Positions 38,490-60,465 of a stretch of DNA of 64,000 bases are shown here, piece after piece; position 1 is the stretch's first letter; every line of letters starts with the position of its first letter. The notes under the pieces are model-generated. The model was not told the origin of the DNA, made no database searches, and was given only the letters and a program-made list of their open reading frames with translations. A program made the translations under genes and the position numbers. The stretch is from Seriola aureovittata (taxonomy: Eukaryota; Chordata; Actinopteri; Carangiformes; Carangidae), in the NCBI RefSeq assembly GCF_021018895.1, contig NC_079382.1, positions 23,240,001-23,304,000 of the forward strand. The letters run 5' to 3'.

Positions 38490-39629
38490 ATGATGATGAT
38501 GATGATGATGATGATGTGCAACCTTCACTGGTCACCAGGCAAATTCTTTTTTTTTTTTCTTGTTGGTACCTGAAAACAGAGACAGAGTGAGACCTCACTT
38601 CTTCCTCCAGGCTGAGGCAGCAGGGTCAGAGGTGATCTGATCCTCTTGTGAACAACTCAGGGATTTTAAGAGACCTAACCATCGGAAACTAGTCTTGTTC
38701 CCTCTCATTGATCCTAGAAAAGTTTTATTTATTGAAGCCTCAGAAAAACAGGACCAGAGAAACGGAGTGATTATATCAAGTTTCAGTTCATATGATGCCA
38801 TTAAAACTTTGTTGTAGTCTTTTACTGAGACTTTTATCTACCTCACATTTTTGTGTGTCGTGGAACAGACGTATATTTTAACAAGAGAAAATAAGATTTT
38901 ACACACAAATCAATTCCAGGCTAAAGTTTGTGTAGAATACGTGTGAATCACCTGTGGGGTCAGACTGCTACCTGCACCTTGTACCTGCTGCAGCCGAGTC
39001 CCACTGGGTCAGAGGATGATTAGGATTAGAGCAGATAACGACCTGAGCATATGGACATCAGCGGCCGGAGAGGAGGCACAGGAGTTTATGTGTCATTTAC
39101 ACTCATTTATCAAATCATATATTTGATTATTTAACATAATAGATTATAGAAATAATAAATGTCATTTTTTAAAACTGAGATGAAACAAAGAAGTCTTGTA
39201 GTAATTCATTAATAAATGATGATGTGCTTTACTTTTTTTTTTTACTAGTTATAAATGCTAGTAACTCATTAGTAAGATTAATGAGTAGTAAGCATTGACT
39301 TGAGTGAACTTGCACTGTATGAAAACTGTTATAACTTGTTTATAATTGTTTATTTAGGATTTAACAACCGAATTAATGATTATGAATCCTTTATAAGGAA
39401 ATGTAGTATTTAATATTATTATTATTATTATTATTATTGTTATATTAACTATAGGCTCACTGTAGAAGCTGTTGCATCATGGCTCCTCAGCTTCCACATG
39501 GTCACCGATTACATTCACAGCCTCAGTATAAGATACTACAGGCTCGTGCTGCTCTACTATTGGTTCATCAGCATCGGAAGGCCGCGTGTCAGCGTCGGCT
39601 GAACAAAAGACCCAGAGAGAGAGAGACAT

Positions 39630-39665
<36 letters not shown>

Positions 39666-39930
39666 GGCGTGCAGGCTCAGAGGGGCCGGAGAGGACGAGA
39701 GACAGGAAGCTTTAAGATGAGTAGCACGTGTTAAAGTGGGTAGTTTTAATGGTTATCTGGTGTCGGTCTGATTCATCTTCTGTGGAGCAGCGCGCGGTGG
39801 CCGCTGGTAACCGCACGAGGAACCCGCTCTGTTCTGCATTTCATCGTTTCCTGTCTCGCCCCTGGTTCTCATCTCAGCGGGAAAAAGAAGAGGAAGGTAA
39901 ATAAAAAAAAAAAAAAAAAAAACAGACATC
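38490..39930. other. flvcr1 upstream region with short repeats
   Basis: (GAT)n near 38490-38515, (ATT)n at about 39412-39438, (GA)n at about 39610-39666 and an A-run just before 39922. The last about 200 bp are probably the flvcr1 5' UTR. No TATA box. Confidence 0.5.
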
Positions 39931-40089
39931 ATGGTTGCCGGCGAGCTCGTGCAGGAGCATCTGCGCGCGGATACCGGCGCACCTGACGACATCACGGTCG
40001 GAAGGAAGACTTCCGACCGGAGGGCGCAGCCGAGCCGTACGCGGATGCGACATACGGAGCGGCGCCGACGCACGGGGCGGGGGAGGTAA
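39931..40089 (+). other. frame-shifted N-terminal frame or uORF of flvcr1
   Basis: ATG in good context (ATCATGG) opens 52 codons ([20 protein letters not shown]...) and ends at TAA 40087. The flvcr1 frame is itself open from 39987 and reads [19 protein letters not shown] ahead of the transporter, a plausible cytoplasmic N-terminus, but has no ATG before 40152. Either one indel joins the two, or this is an uORF. Confidence 0.5.
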
Positions 40090-40151
40090 ACACCACCGAC
40101 CCTGCGCTGGAGCAGGAGCAGGAGGTGGTGCCGCCGGATGAAAGAGAGGCG

Positions 40152-49355
<9,204 letters not shown>

Positions 49356-52300
49356 CCCTGCCAAGTCACTGAACCGCAGGACGATAAGGAGGTGTCCCCC
49401 GCTGCCCCGGGAAACACGTTGGCGCCACAGTCGATGTGATGCATTTAAAGGTGCACTTGATTTTTATTGCCAAGTATAATTTCCTCGAAATCTGGAAAGC
49501 CGAAAGCTCTGGATGTGAGCCAGGTCTAATCAAGCACAGCCACAATCTACACTGGATTCATGCCGGGGTGGGGGGACCAGCATCGATCAGAGGGAGGACC
49601 CAGGTCGTGCTCCCAGACACTTGCAAAGAAGAAGCATTACCTCCAGTTTTGGATCGGTATAAAAGTGTGTAAGCCATGGCCATGCAGAAGAAGCTCCACT
49701 GCACTTTAACTGTGTTGTACTTTGTGAAAAGTGGCGTTTTTAGTTTGGTTACCGGATGCAAATCTGACTTCGAAGGACAACGGAAGTCGTGGATCTTGAT
49801 CACAAGGTTTGCTGCAGTAAAAAGAAAAGACTCCAGTGACTGTGGACGAGTCACAGCAGCAGGTGGAGTGTCGGAGTCTGCAGGTGTCTCTGAGGAGGGA
49901 AAAAAAGAGCCATTCTTTTTGGTTTTGTCCTGCGGCCTCTGCCCACCGCACAGCGCCAACATTTCCTGAGTTTACTTGAATTATCCTTTGATGCTCTGGA
50001 CTGCAGTTTTCAGAAACATTATAAATGTTATTGTCTTTTCATTTAGTCTCTGTGACCCTAGAGGATCTTTGATTCATGTTCATACTGAAACCTGTTCTGA
50101 AGCTGCTTCAGCTTTGGAAAAATCAACATAAATCATGTTTATTTTTCTACAATGCTGCATTTCTGACAAGCCAAGAAGCGGCTGCCCATAATTTAGCATA
50201 GTTAGCATTAGTCTGCGCAGTAAATCCTATAAGGTTTAAACAAATACAAAGTGCATGAAAGTAAAAGCATCTCTTACAGCTGACATTGTCTGAAAGGTTT
50301 TATTTGCAGCTTCTTTTTGACACAGGTTTACACATGAATGTGCTTTTTATTTGCTGGGATACATAAATATCTGGAGTTAAATTCTTCCTGTTGTAGCTAA
50401 AAAAACAAAAATCCAACATCCAATCACTGAGGTGAAACGGTAAAACGTTTGGAAGAATTTAAGATTTGAAGGTGCATCCCTGAGCTTTTCCTTCAGGGAG
50501 TGGAGGGAAGGTGAAGGAACGTGGAGACAGTTAATCCATGTATGAAAGGGCCCTGACATTAACTATAACCAAAAATCACAACACTAGGATTTATGTGATT
50601 TTAATTGTAAATTATAAGTGATTCTCAAAATGTTTGGGTCCCTGTCTAGAGGCCTATTTATTAACTAATTTATTTCATCCATCATATTGTTTTTTATCAT
50701 GTCAAAATCTCAATGTGAAATCACAGTAAGTCCAGTGACGCCTTAACGATACCTTGATTTGTCTAATTAATAAGGTTAAAGAAGATAATGACAGGAGAGA
50801 AACAACTGTCTGCTGTCGTGAAGTAAATATGTACTGTATGTTTTATGTGAATGGCTTGTACAATGGCTTAAACCACTATGGACCAAACAGAATGTGAACA
50901 TGTTCTGAGTTCAGTGCACAATAAGAAATAACACGCACAACGTCACGTTTTATACTCAATTGCATGATTTCAGGTGTGTTTTTAATGTCGGCTGCTCTCC
51001 GTTATTACACTGAGGATCTGTGGGTCAACTCGAGCTGCTGCTAGTGAGACGTGGAGGCATGACCGAGGGCGTAGCGCCATCTTGTGGGTTTTCCACAGTA
51101 ATGACAAAGCAAGCAGAGTGGGCAGGAGAAGCACAAACGTGTAACATAAGACTATGCTAATTAATATTTTCAGATCTACCAGTTCGTTTTAATTCTATCA
51201 GATGATAAAGGGCCTCTGGAAGGACTTTTGCTTTATTTAGCCTCTTTTTAAATATTTAAAACTCAAAACTTTTCTTTTAACCTACAGCTTCTGAAGTTTC
51301 AGAAGACATGTAAAATCTGTTTTTAGCCTTTTCTATTCTCTGTTCACACTTGCAGCCCCTCCTTTACCAGCTACAGTATTAGTGGTACATACATTCATGC
51401 ACTAATAATTTAATATACCTTTTTCTCTGAAATGGGCCCATTATGCATAATAAGTACTTTTATGTTTGGTACTTTACATATATTTTGATGCTAATAGTTT
51501 TGTAAAATTATGAGTATTTGTAACAGGTAATGATATTTGTTTCCTAAGTTTCAGGTGACTTTTGTTTTTCTCTGGAAACTAAAATTCAATTTCACTCTGC
51601 AACATTTTAAAAACAATTCTGTTTCAGTGACATTATATTATTTACTGTCAAGACTTAAAAAGTTGATACATTTCCAAATGAATCAGCAGAAGAATCAACA
51701 AACTGTTTGTTAATTAATGGCATTTGGCAATGATGTGATTTTTTACAAAATTACTGTGTCACACTGTAAATCAGCAGAAAGGCATTTTACTTATATGACC
51801 ATAACATAACCTTAATGTTTCAATATACTATACCTTTAACATGTTTGCGTGTTAAATCTTCTTTTTGGTTGAAAACATTTGGTTGTTTTTTTTCCAGAAA
51901 TTGAAAATGTTTTCTGTGTAAACTTGTAGGAACGACTGATGCTTTCTTCTGTTGTTTGCTTCTTAGTAGATGAAGTTCTTTTTTGTAACAGGAACTTTTA
52001 TACAGCTCTAAAGTCTTGTTTGTAAAACTTTATTTGTTTTGTCAAGTTAGGCTATTTATTAACAATGAATATGAATAAATTATAGCAAATAGCACTGAGT
52101 AAAATTATGAATGGTCTTCAACATTTCTCTATACGACCAAAAAAGATTTTTCAAGAGAAATCAGTAAAAGATACTTGACTGCTGCTACAATCAATGTATT
52201 AACCCCTCTTCTCCCCCAGCTCTAAATAAGTGTCACCCAGGTCAACAGTGTGGCCCACTGATGTGTTTATGGACACAGTGGAATAAGATGTTGGACTATT

Positions 52301-52680
52301 TGGAAATACACATAATACTTGTTAAAATGATCGATTAATTGTTGGTTTGGGTGTTTTTTGTGGGATTTGTTGACAATAAGAAAAATATAGAATATTGTCC
52401 CACCTGCTGTGCAGATACTTGGTTTGCGCAGATTGTTGCTTTGTCTAAATGTGCCCCACTATTTAAAAATGTAAATGTCATTTCATTTATCTGTGAAGCT
52501 GTTGGACCTGCAGTTACTTTAAAATCATTCCAAACACTGTGGTGGGATGTTGGAGAAAATTGTCTGTTGCCATAAATACTGGAAACACATTATATGGAAA
52601 TGACATTACTCTGTATGTGTCTGTTGAAACTGAGGGACACTGAGTAACAATAAAAGCATTTCTCTCCATTCACTTTATCC
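49356..52680 (+). other. flvcr1 3' UTR candidate and flank
   Basis: Unique AT-rich sequence with no coding frame or recognisable repeat for 3.3 kb after the flvcr1 stop. AATAAA at 52649-52654 is the first canonical poly(A) hexamer I found; a shorter UTR using a variant signal is possible. Confidence 0.4.
52649..52654 (+). terminator. candidate flvcr1 poly(A) signal
   Basis: AATAAA in GTAACAATAAAAGCATT. Confidence 0.3.
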
Positions 52681-54640
52681 AGTGACTGAAAATCTAGTGG
52701 TTTATAGTGTTTAAATGGAATAGTAGACTTTTTCCTATTATTGTAACTAACAGAAAGACACCTAATTAAAGGTTTTGTAAATGATCATCGCTGCCACTAG
52801 ATGTCGCAATAGACCAACAGCATCTCAGACCAAAACAAACACTTCATGCTCAGTTAAAGTGTCCACTAAACACACAATAGGAAGTACAACTGAATAAAGT
52901 TACCCTGTGAACATGAGACCCAACAAAAATAAAACAATCCAGCCACAACCATTAAGCTAGCATGCTCCACAGCAATGCTAGTAGTTAGCCAGCTAGTCAT
53001 AGCAATATTTGCCAAACAAATTCATAAGATGGGTAACAGCAAGTTAGCGTTATCATGTCTACTGTAGCCGTCATTAATGAAAACAGACATGTAATATGAA
53101 CCATCAAGGTACTGACACATAGAGCAGAATAAAAACCAGTTCTGAGTCAAGCAGCTGGTAGGGTTCTCAGTCTCAGTAAAGTCAGACCAGTATTGGCTCC
53201 ATGGACTGGGTCGGACTGGGAAAGAAATTCTGCCATGGACTGATCTGCTAGGACCAGCCTCACGGATGACACTGACAGAGCCAATAAAGACACTGATGGA
53301 GCCTGTAAAGACTTAATGGATGTTTTGACGGTCCACCGGCTGACCAGGATTTGAGCCAGTGGTCCCCACGGCCAGTTCACTTGTGCTCTGGTTTCATCTC
53401 TTTCTTTGTCTGAGGCCTGTTTCATCAAAAAATGTGGTTTCCTGGAATTCTGTAAGATCACTTTCACCTGAACGCTGCACTATGCCATATCACCTGTGGG
53501 TGGAGCCTGTGTCTTTATAAACGTGGGGAGGGCCACAGTTTAACAGCAGGGACCCACATGCATTACCTTGCACATGCTGCCAGACTGGCTACCAAAACAA
53601 AGACCAGAGAAACTCAGATTACAACACACACCGACGGGGTGTGGCTTCATGCTCTGGTCAGGGCGCCATCACTCCACTTTATCTTTACATAGGAAATAGT
53701 TGTGTGCTGTTTAAAGTCTCATTTACAGAATCTTTAAGGAAATAAAAATGTTGCCAATGATGATGTAATTAAACCTTTCATAACTACTTGGTGATTGCGT
53801 AATGATTGTGTGCACAACACACAATCCACAACTTCTGCAATATTTCTTCGATGTAATTTTCCCACAAATTAACAGATGGTCTTGACTGTTGCTGTTTTCC
53901 CTACAGACGCCTACTGAGATCATTTCCTCAGTCTTGTGTGAATATTATCTGATATGGGTGAGTTATATTTGAGAACCAGGTTCTCGTCACTCTAAAGGGC
54001 AGAGAATAATAATCAATGATAAAAACACACAAAGAAACCGACCTCAGCCAATTATGTTTTTTTTTTTTTTTAAATTTCCATTAAAAAACACTGGCTGAGG
54101 TGGAAAAGTTGGTTTATTGAAATGAAAAATAAAGTGAGACAAAGTGGAAACAGACCTTGTAGATAAACGTACTTCAGGAAACAAACAAATGTCAATATTG
54201 TGTATTGTGTATTATGTTTTCCACCATTTCAGGTTTGACCTTCTTTTAATTACTCATTTCATCTCACAGCACTTTCTTCTTCAGTGGTTTAATGGAGACA
54301 ACTGGACAAAAAGCACCACCAACTTTTTATCAATCTAACTCATTAACTCATTCTTTTTAACATTTGCACAACATTTGGATGGGAACCCAACCTGAGCTAC
54401 AGTTTACCATCCGGCAACAGTCATCTGACTGAAGATTAAAATTTAATATATTTTAATATATGTAAGTAAGTTACACATTAAGTGTGATGGTAAGGATGTT
54501 GAAAACTGGTATATGAGCTACTTTTCTCATATACAAAGACAATGGAGCAGAATTTGCGTTTGGTTTATTAACCAAATGTGACTTAGCATTTTTAAAAGTG
54601 AAATGAAATACTCATATGTTGGATATGACATTGGTGTGTG
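52681..54640. other. intergenic, no gene seen
   Basis: No supported exon. Short frames at 53147-53467 and 53723-53923 have no domain or partner. Confidence 0.5.
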
Positions 54641-54650
54641 TTGTGTTCAG

Positions 54651-55303
54651 CAGGCATCGGTGCAGGATCCAGTCCCTCCTACTGACCTGAACAGGCCGCC
54701 ACTCTGCCATGTGACAGAGTGACATGGATATTCAACAGAGAGCAGTCTGACTCTATAGTTGAAGTCAGGAATGGAAACGTTGTGATGAACTCAGCTCGAG
54801 CTGCTGGGCTGAGTCTTTCCAGTAGCTGCTCTCTGCTCATCAGCAACATCGCTACTGGGGATGTTGGTTTATTTGTCGGCAGGGGGAGACCAACGACTTT
54901 GACCCGTATCTAAATATTCTGACAAGTGAGTCTCATTTTACATTAAACTGTAACTCTGCATTCATGAAAACGAACGACTTGGTATCAGGTAAACACCTGT
55001 CAGCAGAGGAAGACCACTGACCATGACACACTTGTGTATCTAAATATTCTGAATGAGTCTTAGTGACCAGCTCATTCATATCCTTCTTCTTATGAAGGGA
55101 GGATATATAATCCTCCGCTCTTTAACAAACTATTAACTAAAAAACTATGCCCCCCCCCATCTGTTTCATGAGGACAATCACTCAGCAAAACAACAATAAC
55201 AAAAGATCCTTATAATAAGGTCTATAGCAAATTTTTTACAAAGTTAACTGTAATCACGTTTTCTTTCAGTGTCTCCATCTCCACCAGACGTTGGAGATGA
55301 TAG
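54651..55303 (+). pseudogene. broken copy of the Ig receptor gene
   Basis: The V-type Ig exon at 54651-54925 starts after TTCAG and ends before GTGAGT like the intact copies, but is 275 nt instead of 303. It lacks the segment holding the DTCSSVY region, shifts frame, and has lost the canonical second Cys (DVGLFVG for DAGVYSC). A second partial V-exon 3' end is repeated at about 54996-55060. The second-Ig exon begins at 55270 (CTCCATCTCCACCAGACG) but is cut at 55303, where the duplicated unit begins. No signal-peptide exon is seen upstream. Confidence 0.8.
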
Positions 55304-55881
55304 AAATACAACGCACTCATAAAGATTTCTCTCCTGTAGTTTCCTCATGGCGCCATGTTGCCACCATTTCAAGGCTTCTGGGGAGAAATGCACTTTGTTA
55401 CTTTGGTAAGAAATCCCTTATCAATGTTCATTATTAGAGAAGGAAAGTGTCTACACTGTAATAATGATAATACTTTTTTATTTGTACAGCACCTTTCAAA
55501 CTAGAAATGTAGCAGTAAGTGTTTTACTATATACCAATATCTGATATCTATTGGTGGTGTTTTCCAAAGCTTTGGGCCGTAACTGATGAAGGGTTGTTGG
55601 GAACCTTCAGTAAAGCAGCAGTAGATGACCTCAGTGTTTTCGGAGGCACATAGTTAATCAGGGAGTTAGATGTAGCTTGGTCCTTGCTCATTAAGGCATT
55701 TGTATATAAAGAGGAAGAGCTTGAAATGGATCAAAGGGACAGTTTGCGTTATTTGAGGTGGGGTTGTATGAGGTATTCATGCAGAGTCAGAATGTTAGCT
55801 GCCACGTGTTTCTATTTTATTCTGCTAATCTAATGCAATATGTCCATTACCGTTTTCTATCTGTTCATCCAAATCATTTAA
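55304..55881 (+). repeat. duplication unit 1, 5' non-coding part
   Basis: Nearly identical to 59888-60465 (574 bp to the shared TTAA, no net indel). It leads into the complete Ig receptor gene. The TTAA at 55878-55881 is the uninterrupted equivalent of the transposon insertion site in unit 2. Confidence 0.9.
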
Positions 55882-56240
55882 AATGTTCCTTCAGTCAAAC
55901 AATGTATTAGTTCAGTCTGAGTAAGTCTGTACAAGAAATAAGTCAAAGCAAGGAAGTCAAACGCTCTTAAAATGGAATTTCTAATTTTATTTGTAATGTT
56001 CAATCTGACACAACTGCAGTTTGCAAAACACAAGTGTGTTTGAATAGTGGCTGTTGTGTGCAGCCAGTTGAGACGATGTGATGTAACCCTAATTCTCAAG
56101 AACTACGATAAGCTGCATGGTGATGCTGTTTGACGTTATATTTTAACACAGGAAGTCAACCTCAAAAAGGAACCTGCACTGTAACACACAGGTCTGTAGC
56201 AGAGACCAAAGCTTCACACAACTTCTGCCTGTTGACAGAG

Positions 56241-58677
56241 ATGGGACACACAGTGGCTCTATTGGTATTAATCTTCATTTTTGTGCTCCAGTCTGAAGGT
56301 AGAGTTCTGTTTTCTCATTTAAATGTTCATCAGAATTTCACAGAAATGTTAAATATCTATTGCTATTAAATAAAAGTTTGCGTGTAAATTTGCTTTCAGT
56401 TTAGAAAACCACAATTTTCCTGCCTTGAAGACCATTTAGATAATTTGTTTGATAAGCTTGTAAAAAGCCTGTAAAACTGTGAGAAAAGTAAAGTGTAGCA
56501 AATATGTGTCAGTCAGGTTTAGATCGATTCTCAAATATAAAGACTTAAAAAATGAAGATGGTGTCAAAGAAAACAACAACTATTTTTATCATTGTTATAT
56601 TAGTTTATTATTATTATTATTGTTGTTGCTCCTCCACCACTTCAGCTGAAACTGTTGTGAGACTCAGTTTTGCTGTTGCGTCAGTGCAACAACACAATTG
56701 GCTCCTTGGTGGGGGGGGGTGGGGGGGGGGGGATATGTGTCACACAACCGCCATCTTTGACGTCAGAGACTTTTCTATTGAGGATTCTTTAAGTTGTTCG
56801 TCTCTGCCAACATCCAGTGGTCTTTGTCTTCCTTTAACCTTTGTCTTCCAATCTGACAGAATATTCAGATACCTAAAGTACAGATGAGTTGCACATATTT
56901 TCTAAATACAGTGTAAATAAGAGTTAACACATAGAGACAATAACATCAGGTCAGCAGATTAAACGTGATATATTCCAACAGCTCGTGATTGTTACTTAAA
57001 TGATTATGAAGTTATTCTCTGATATGTCATCAGCCACTAGGGGGGGTTGGTTGGCACATTCCTGCTCTGTGGCTGCAAATGTTAAAGTCCATGATACTTT
57101 TTTGTGATTGCAGATGATGATGACGTTTACAAAATATGTTTTCTTTACTTTGCAGCAGGCATCAGTGAGAAATATTTCTACAACAGACCTGGAGATGATG
57201 TCATCCTGCCATGTGACAGTGTGTCATCATCTGATACATGTTCCAGTGTTTACTGGTTATTCAACAGAGAGCCGTCTCACAGTATACTTGAGGTTGAGAG
57301 AGGAAATGTGATGAACTCAGCTCGAGCTGCGAGACTGAGACTTTACAGTAACTGCTCTCTGCTCATCAGCAACATCACTGCTGAGGATGCTGGTGTTTAC
57401 AGCTGTCGGCAGGGGAAGATCGGCCAAGCTGACAATCTGTTTCTAAATATCCTGACAAGTGAGTCTCATTTCTATGAAAACTCTTTCATTAAACTCTGAC
57501 TCTGTTTTCATGAAAACAATTGACATGAAATGCAGGTTCACAAATGACTGCAAATGACAAGTGATTTAAATGTCAAGTTTCTGATGAATTCTCTTGACAG
57601 GTTTCCTTTTACGTTTTATTTCCTTGTTGAGTTCTTGTTGTTGAGTGTTGAAACACCATTGAAAGGTCTTGATCCATCAGGTTCAGCCCACTGTCATATC
57701 TTTAGTCACATGTTAAATCTGTTTCATGAGGAAAATCCCTCAGTAAAACAAGAACAAAAGAGTAAAATAAAGTTTATAGCACATTTTGTACAAAGTTAAG
57801 AGTGATGATGTTTTCTCTCAGTCTCTCCATCTCCACCAGACGCTGATCAACAGAGAGACGATGAAGTGACATTACGCTGCTCTCTGTTGAGATACAGAAA
57901 TCTCCCTCTCTGTGTAAAGAACAGAGTCCGCTGGGTGGATGAGACAGAAGCTGAGCTGCCTGGTATCCAGAATGACTCTGTCCACCACACGGACTGTGTC
58001 TCTGTTCTGAAAGTGAAGCGTCAGAGTGGAAACAACAAGAGATACACCTGCCAGTTTGTTGATGAGAGAAACAGTGTGATGATACAGACTGACTTCACAC
58101 CTTTCATCAAGGAACCTAATTCAGGTGAGATAATATGCAGCTCTGCATCTTGGTTGAGATAGAATATTTTCTTCACACCAATATTGAAAATGTGTAACAT
58201 GATGTTCAGGAGATGATAAATATTGTACTTTATTATTAACTGACAGGTGATTACCTAACAGGTTGCTCTCCTCTGAGCTTCATCATGTTGTCTCTGAGAT
58301 TTACGGGACTTTTCCTGATCGCTGTTTTTCTTCTCCACAGAGACAGAGGTGAGAGTCTGATCATAATTCAAGATTTGCTGAACATAAATCTTTAAATTTG
58401 GATTTTGAACTAACTTGTACTTCTTTATATATTTTCCAGCCAACCTGGCATCACTTGCTGAAAACAACGTGGGTGAAAAGAAACAAATATTTCAGTTTGC
58501 CATTGTTATCTCTCTGTCTGTTATGTCTCTCTGGTGGAAACATCAACAGTTGGTTCCATGAAACAGTTTTCCTGAATCTATTTTTCGTTGTGTTGTATTT
58601 CACAGGTGAATAAAGATGGCGGCGAAGTCAAGTATGAAAACGTAGAAGCAGTTGCTGCTACGAGCCAACAGCACTGA
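56241..58677 (+). CDS. two-Ig-domain membrane receptor with ITIM-like tail (complete copy)
   Basis: Six exons close in phase: 56241-56298, 57156-57458, 57822-58124, 58247-58348, 58440-58468 and 58606-58677, total 288 aa. Residues 1-19 are a signal peptide. The V-type domain (20-120) has Cys39 and DAGVYSC (Cys103), W53, plus an extra pair Cys48/Cys86. The second Ig domain (about 121-221) has Cys140, W158 and Cys197 plus Cys151/Cys179. Residues about 231-251 are a TM segment containing Arg239. The tail contains VKYENV (273-278), which fits the ITIM pattern V-x-Y-x-x-V and a YxN Grb2-type site. N92-I-T is a glycosylation sequon. Exon 4 has an alternative acceptor at 58262, and exon 2 one at about 57115. 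The family is a teleost multigene Ig receptor I cannot name; an inhibitory or paired immune receptor role is inferred. Confidence 0.85.
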
Positions 58678-58749
58678 TCAACAACCTCCACACTAACTTC
58701 AACTCACGAGACGGTCGAATGTTCAGTCATTTTACTAAGTTCTAAAAGG

Positions 58750-58755
58750 AATAAA
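58750..58755 (+). terminator. candidate poly(A) signal of the Ig receptor
   Basis: AATAAA 73 bp after the stop codon. Confidence 0.5.
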
Positions 58756-58759
58756 TTCA

Positions 58760-59887
58760 AAGCCATGTTTATACTTCAGCACTTCTGATCCCGAGCTACA
58801 GCTCAGCATGACTACAGTCTGCTACTGTCACTGAGAGCTGGAGGCATCGAGGAACAGCAGCACCATCTTGTGGGTTTCCTAGCAACAAACTGTGGGCAAA
58901 GTGACATTTAACTCCTCCATAGCAGAAGCCTATACTGTGTATAATTTAGGGTTTTAGATCCTTCGTCACATTTAGTCTCTGTGTAATAGAAGCTGCTGTC
59001 AATGTAACTGTGTCCACTTTGCTTCAAGAAACCTTTGGCTGCTGAAGAGTTCAACTTCAGCTTCATGTTGCTTCTTTAAACCATCGTAACTTGATGCTTC
59101 GTTAAAATGACATGTTCATGAACATTACCTGCATCAACCTTCTATAGTGTCAAAAGTGTATATATAATATTTCAACCTTTGAACCAAAGAAATGTGCTTT
59201 ATAGATGAAATACCTCGCTCTTCCTTTTGCCTAAATTATTCATTAAAACATTAAAGATGACCTATTATGACTTTCTGAATTTTCTTTTTACTATAGTGTG
59301 TTATAGCTTTTTGTGACTATTAATGGTCAACAAAGTCTCAAGACATCGTTCAATATTGTGTCATACAGATATTCATAAGAAATATATTTTGTTATGTAAT
59401 GGAAGTGTTAATTTCATTGTTCCTGTAATTGTTTGTTCAGAAAGATCATTAATCTGTGATACAGCTGTTAAGAGTGTAATGATAGGAAGTGCCGCTTTTT
59501 CCGGAGTGCGCCGTGAAGTGCACACAGAGGGAGGAGGGAGAGAGCGGAGGGAAAATACTTTTATATTTTCCCCGCCATTTTCAGACTGAAAAGTTGTAAG
59601 ACAGCGACACACGACTTTTATTTCTCCTCGACGGAGTAAACGTCAGGTTTTTACCGACTTGGTGAGTTGAGACCTTCAGATGTGTGAAGTTTATTTCACG
59701 AGTGAAATGCTAACGGCTAATGCCGTGGATCAAGCTAGCGCTGCTCATTACGACCCGAGAGATGAATGTTTCCGTGGGAAATGTAGTTGAAGCTGTAACA
59801 ACAACGAACCTCTGTGAAATTCATGCTGGTTGTTAAAATAAGGGGATGATTTTTCTGTGTGCTGAACATGTTTACATGAGTGGTATA
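58760..59887. other. spacer between duplication units
   Basis: No gene. TTAAAGATGACCTATTATGA at 59251 resembles the terminus of the TTAA-type transposon at 60466 (AGGGGACATATTATGC), so a related MITE may start here; no matching right end was found. Confidence 0.4.
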
Positions 59888-60465
59888 AAATACAACGCAC
59901 TCATAAAGATTTCTCTCCTGTAGTTTCCTCATGGCGCCATGTTGCCACCATTTCAAGGCTTCTGGGGAGAAATGCACTTTGTTACTTTGGTAAGAAATCC
60001 CTTATCAATGTTCATTATTAGAGAAGGAAAGTGTCTACGCTGTAATAATGATAATACTTTTTTATTTGTACAGCACCTTTCAAACTAGAAATGTAGCAGT
60101 AAGTGTTTTACTCTATACCAATATCTGATATCTATTGGTGGTGTTTTCCAAAGCTTTGGGCCGTAACTGATGAAGGGTTGTTGGGAACCTTCAGTAAAGC
60201 AGCAGTAGATGACCTCAGTGTTTTCGGAGGCACATAGTTAATCAGGGAGTTAGATGTAGCTTGGTCCTTGCTCATTAAGGCATTTGTATATAAAGAGGAA
60301 GAGCTTGAAATGGATCAAAGGGACAGTTTGTGTTATTTGAGGTGGGGTTGTATGAGGTATTCATGCAGAGTCAGAATGTTAGCTGCCACGTGTTTCTATT
60401 TTATTCTGCTAATCTAATGCAATATGTCCATTACCGTTTTCTATCTGTTCATCCAAATAATTTAA
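59888..60465 (+). repeat. duplication unit 2, 5' non-coding part
   Basis: Near-identical second copy of 55304-55881, ending in the TTAA at 60462-60465 where the transposon relic begins. Confidence 0.9.
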
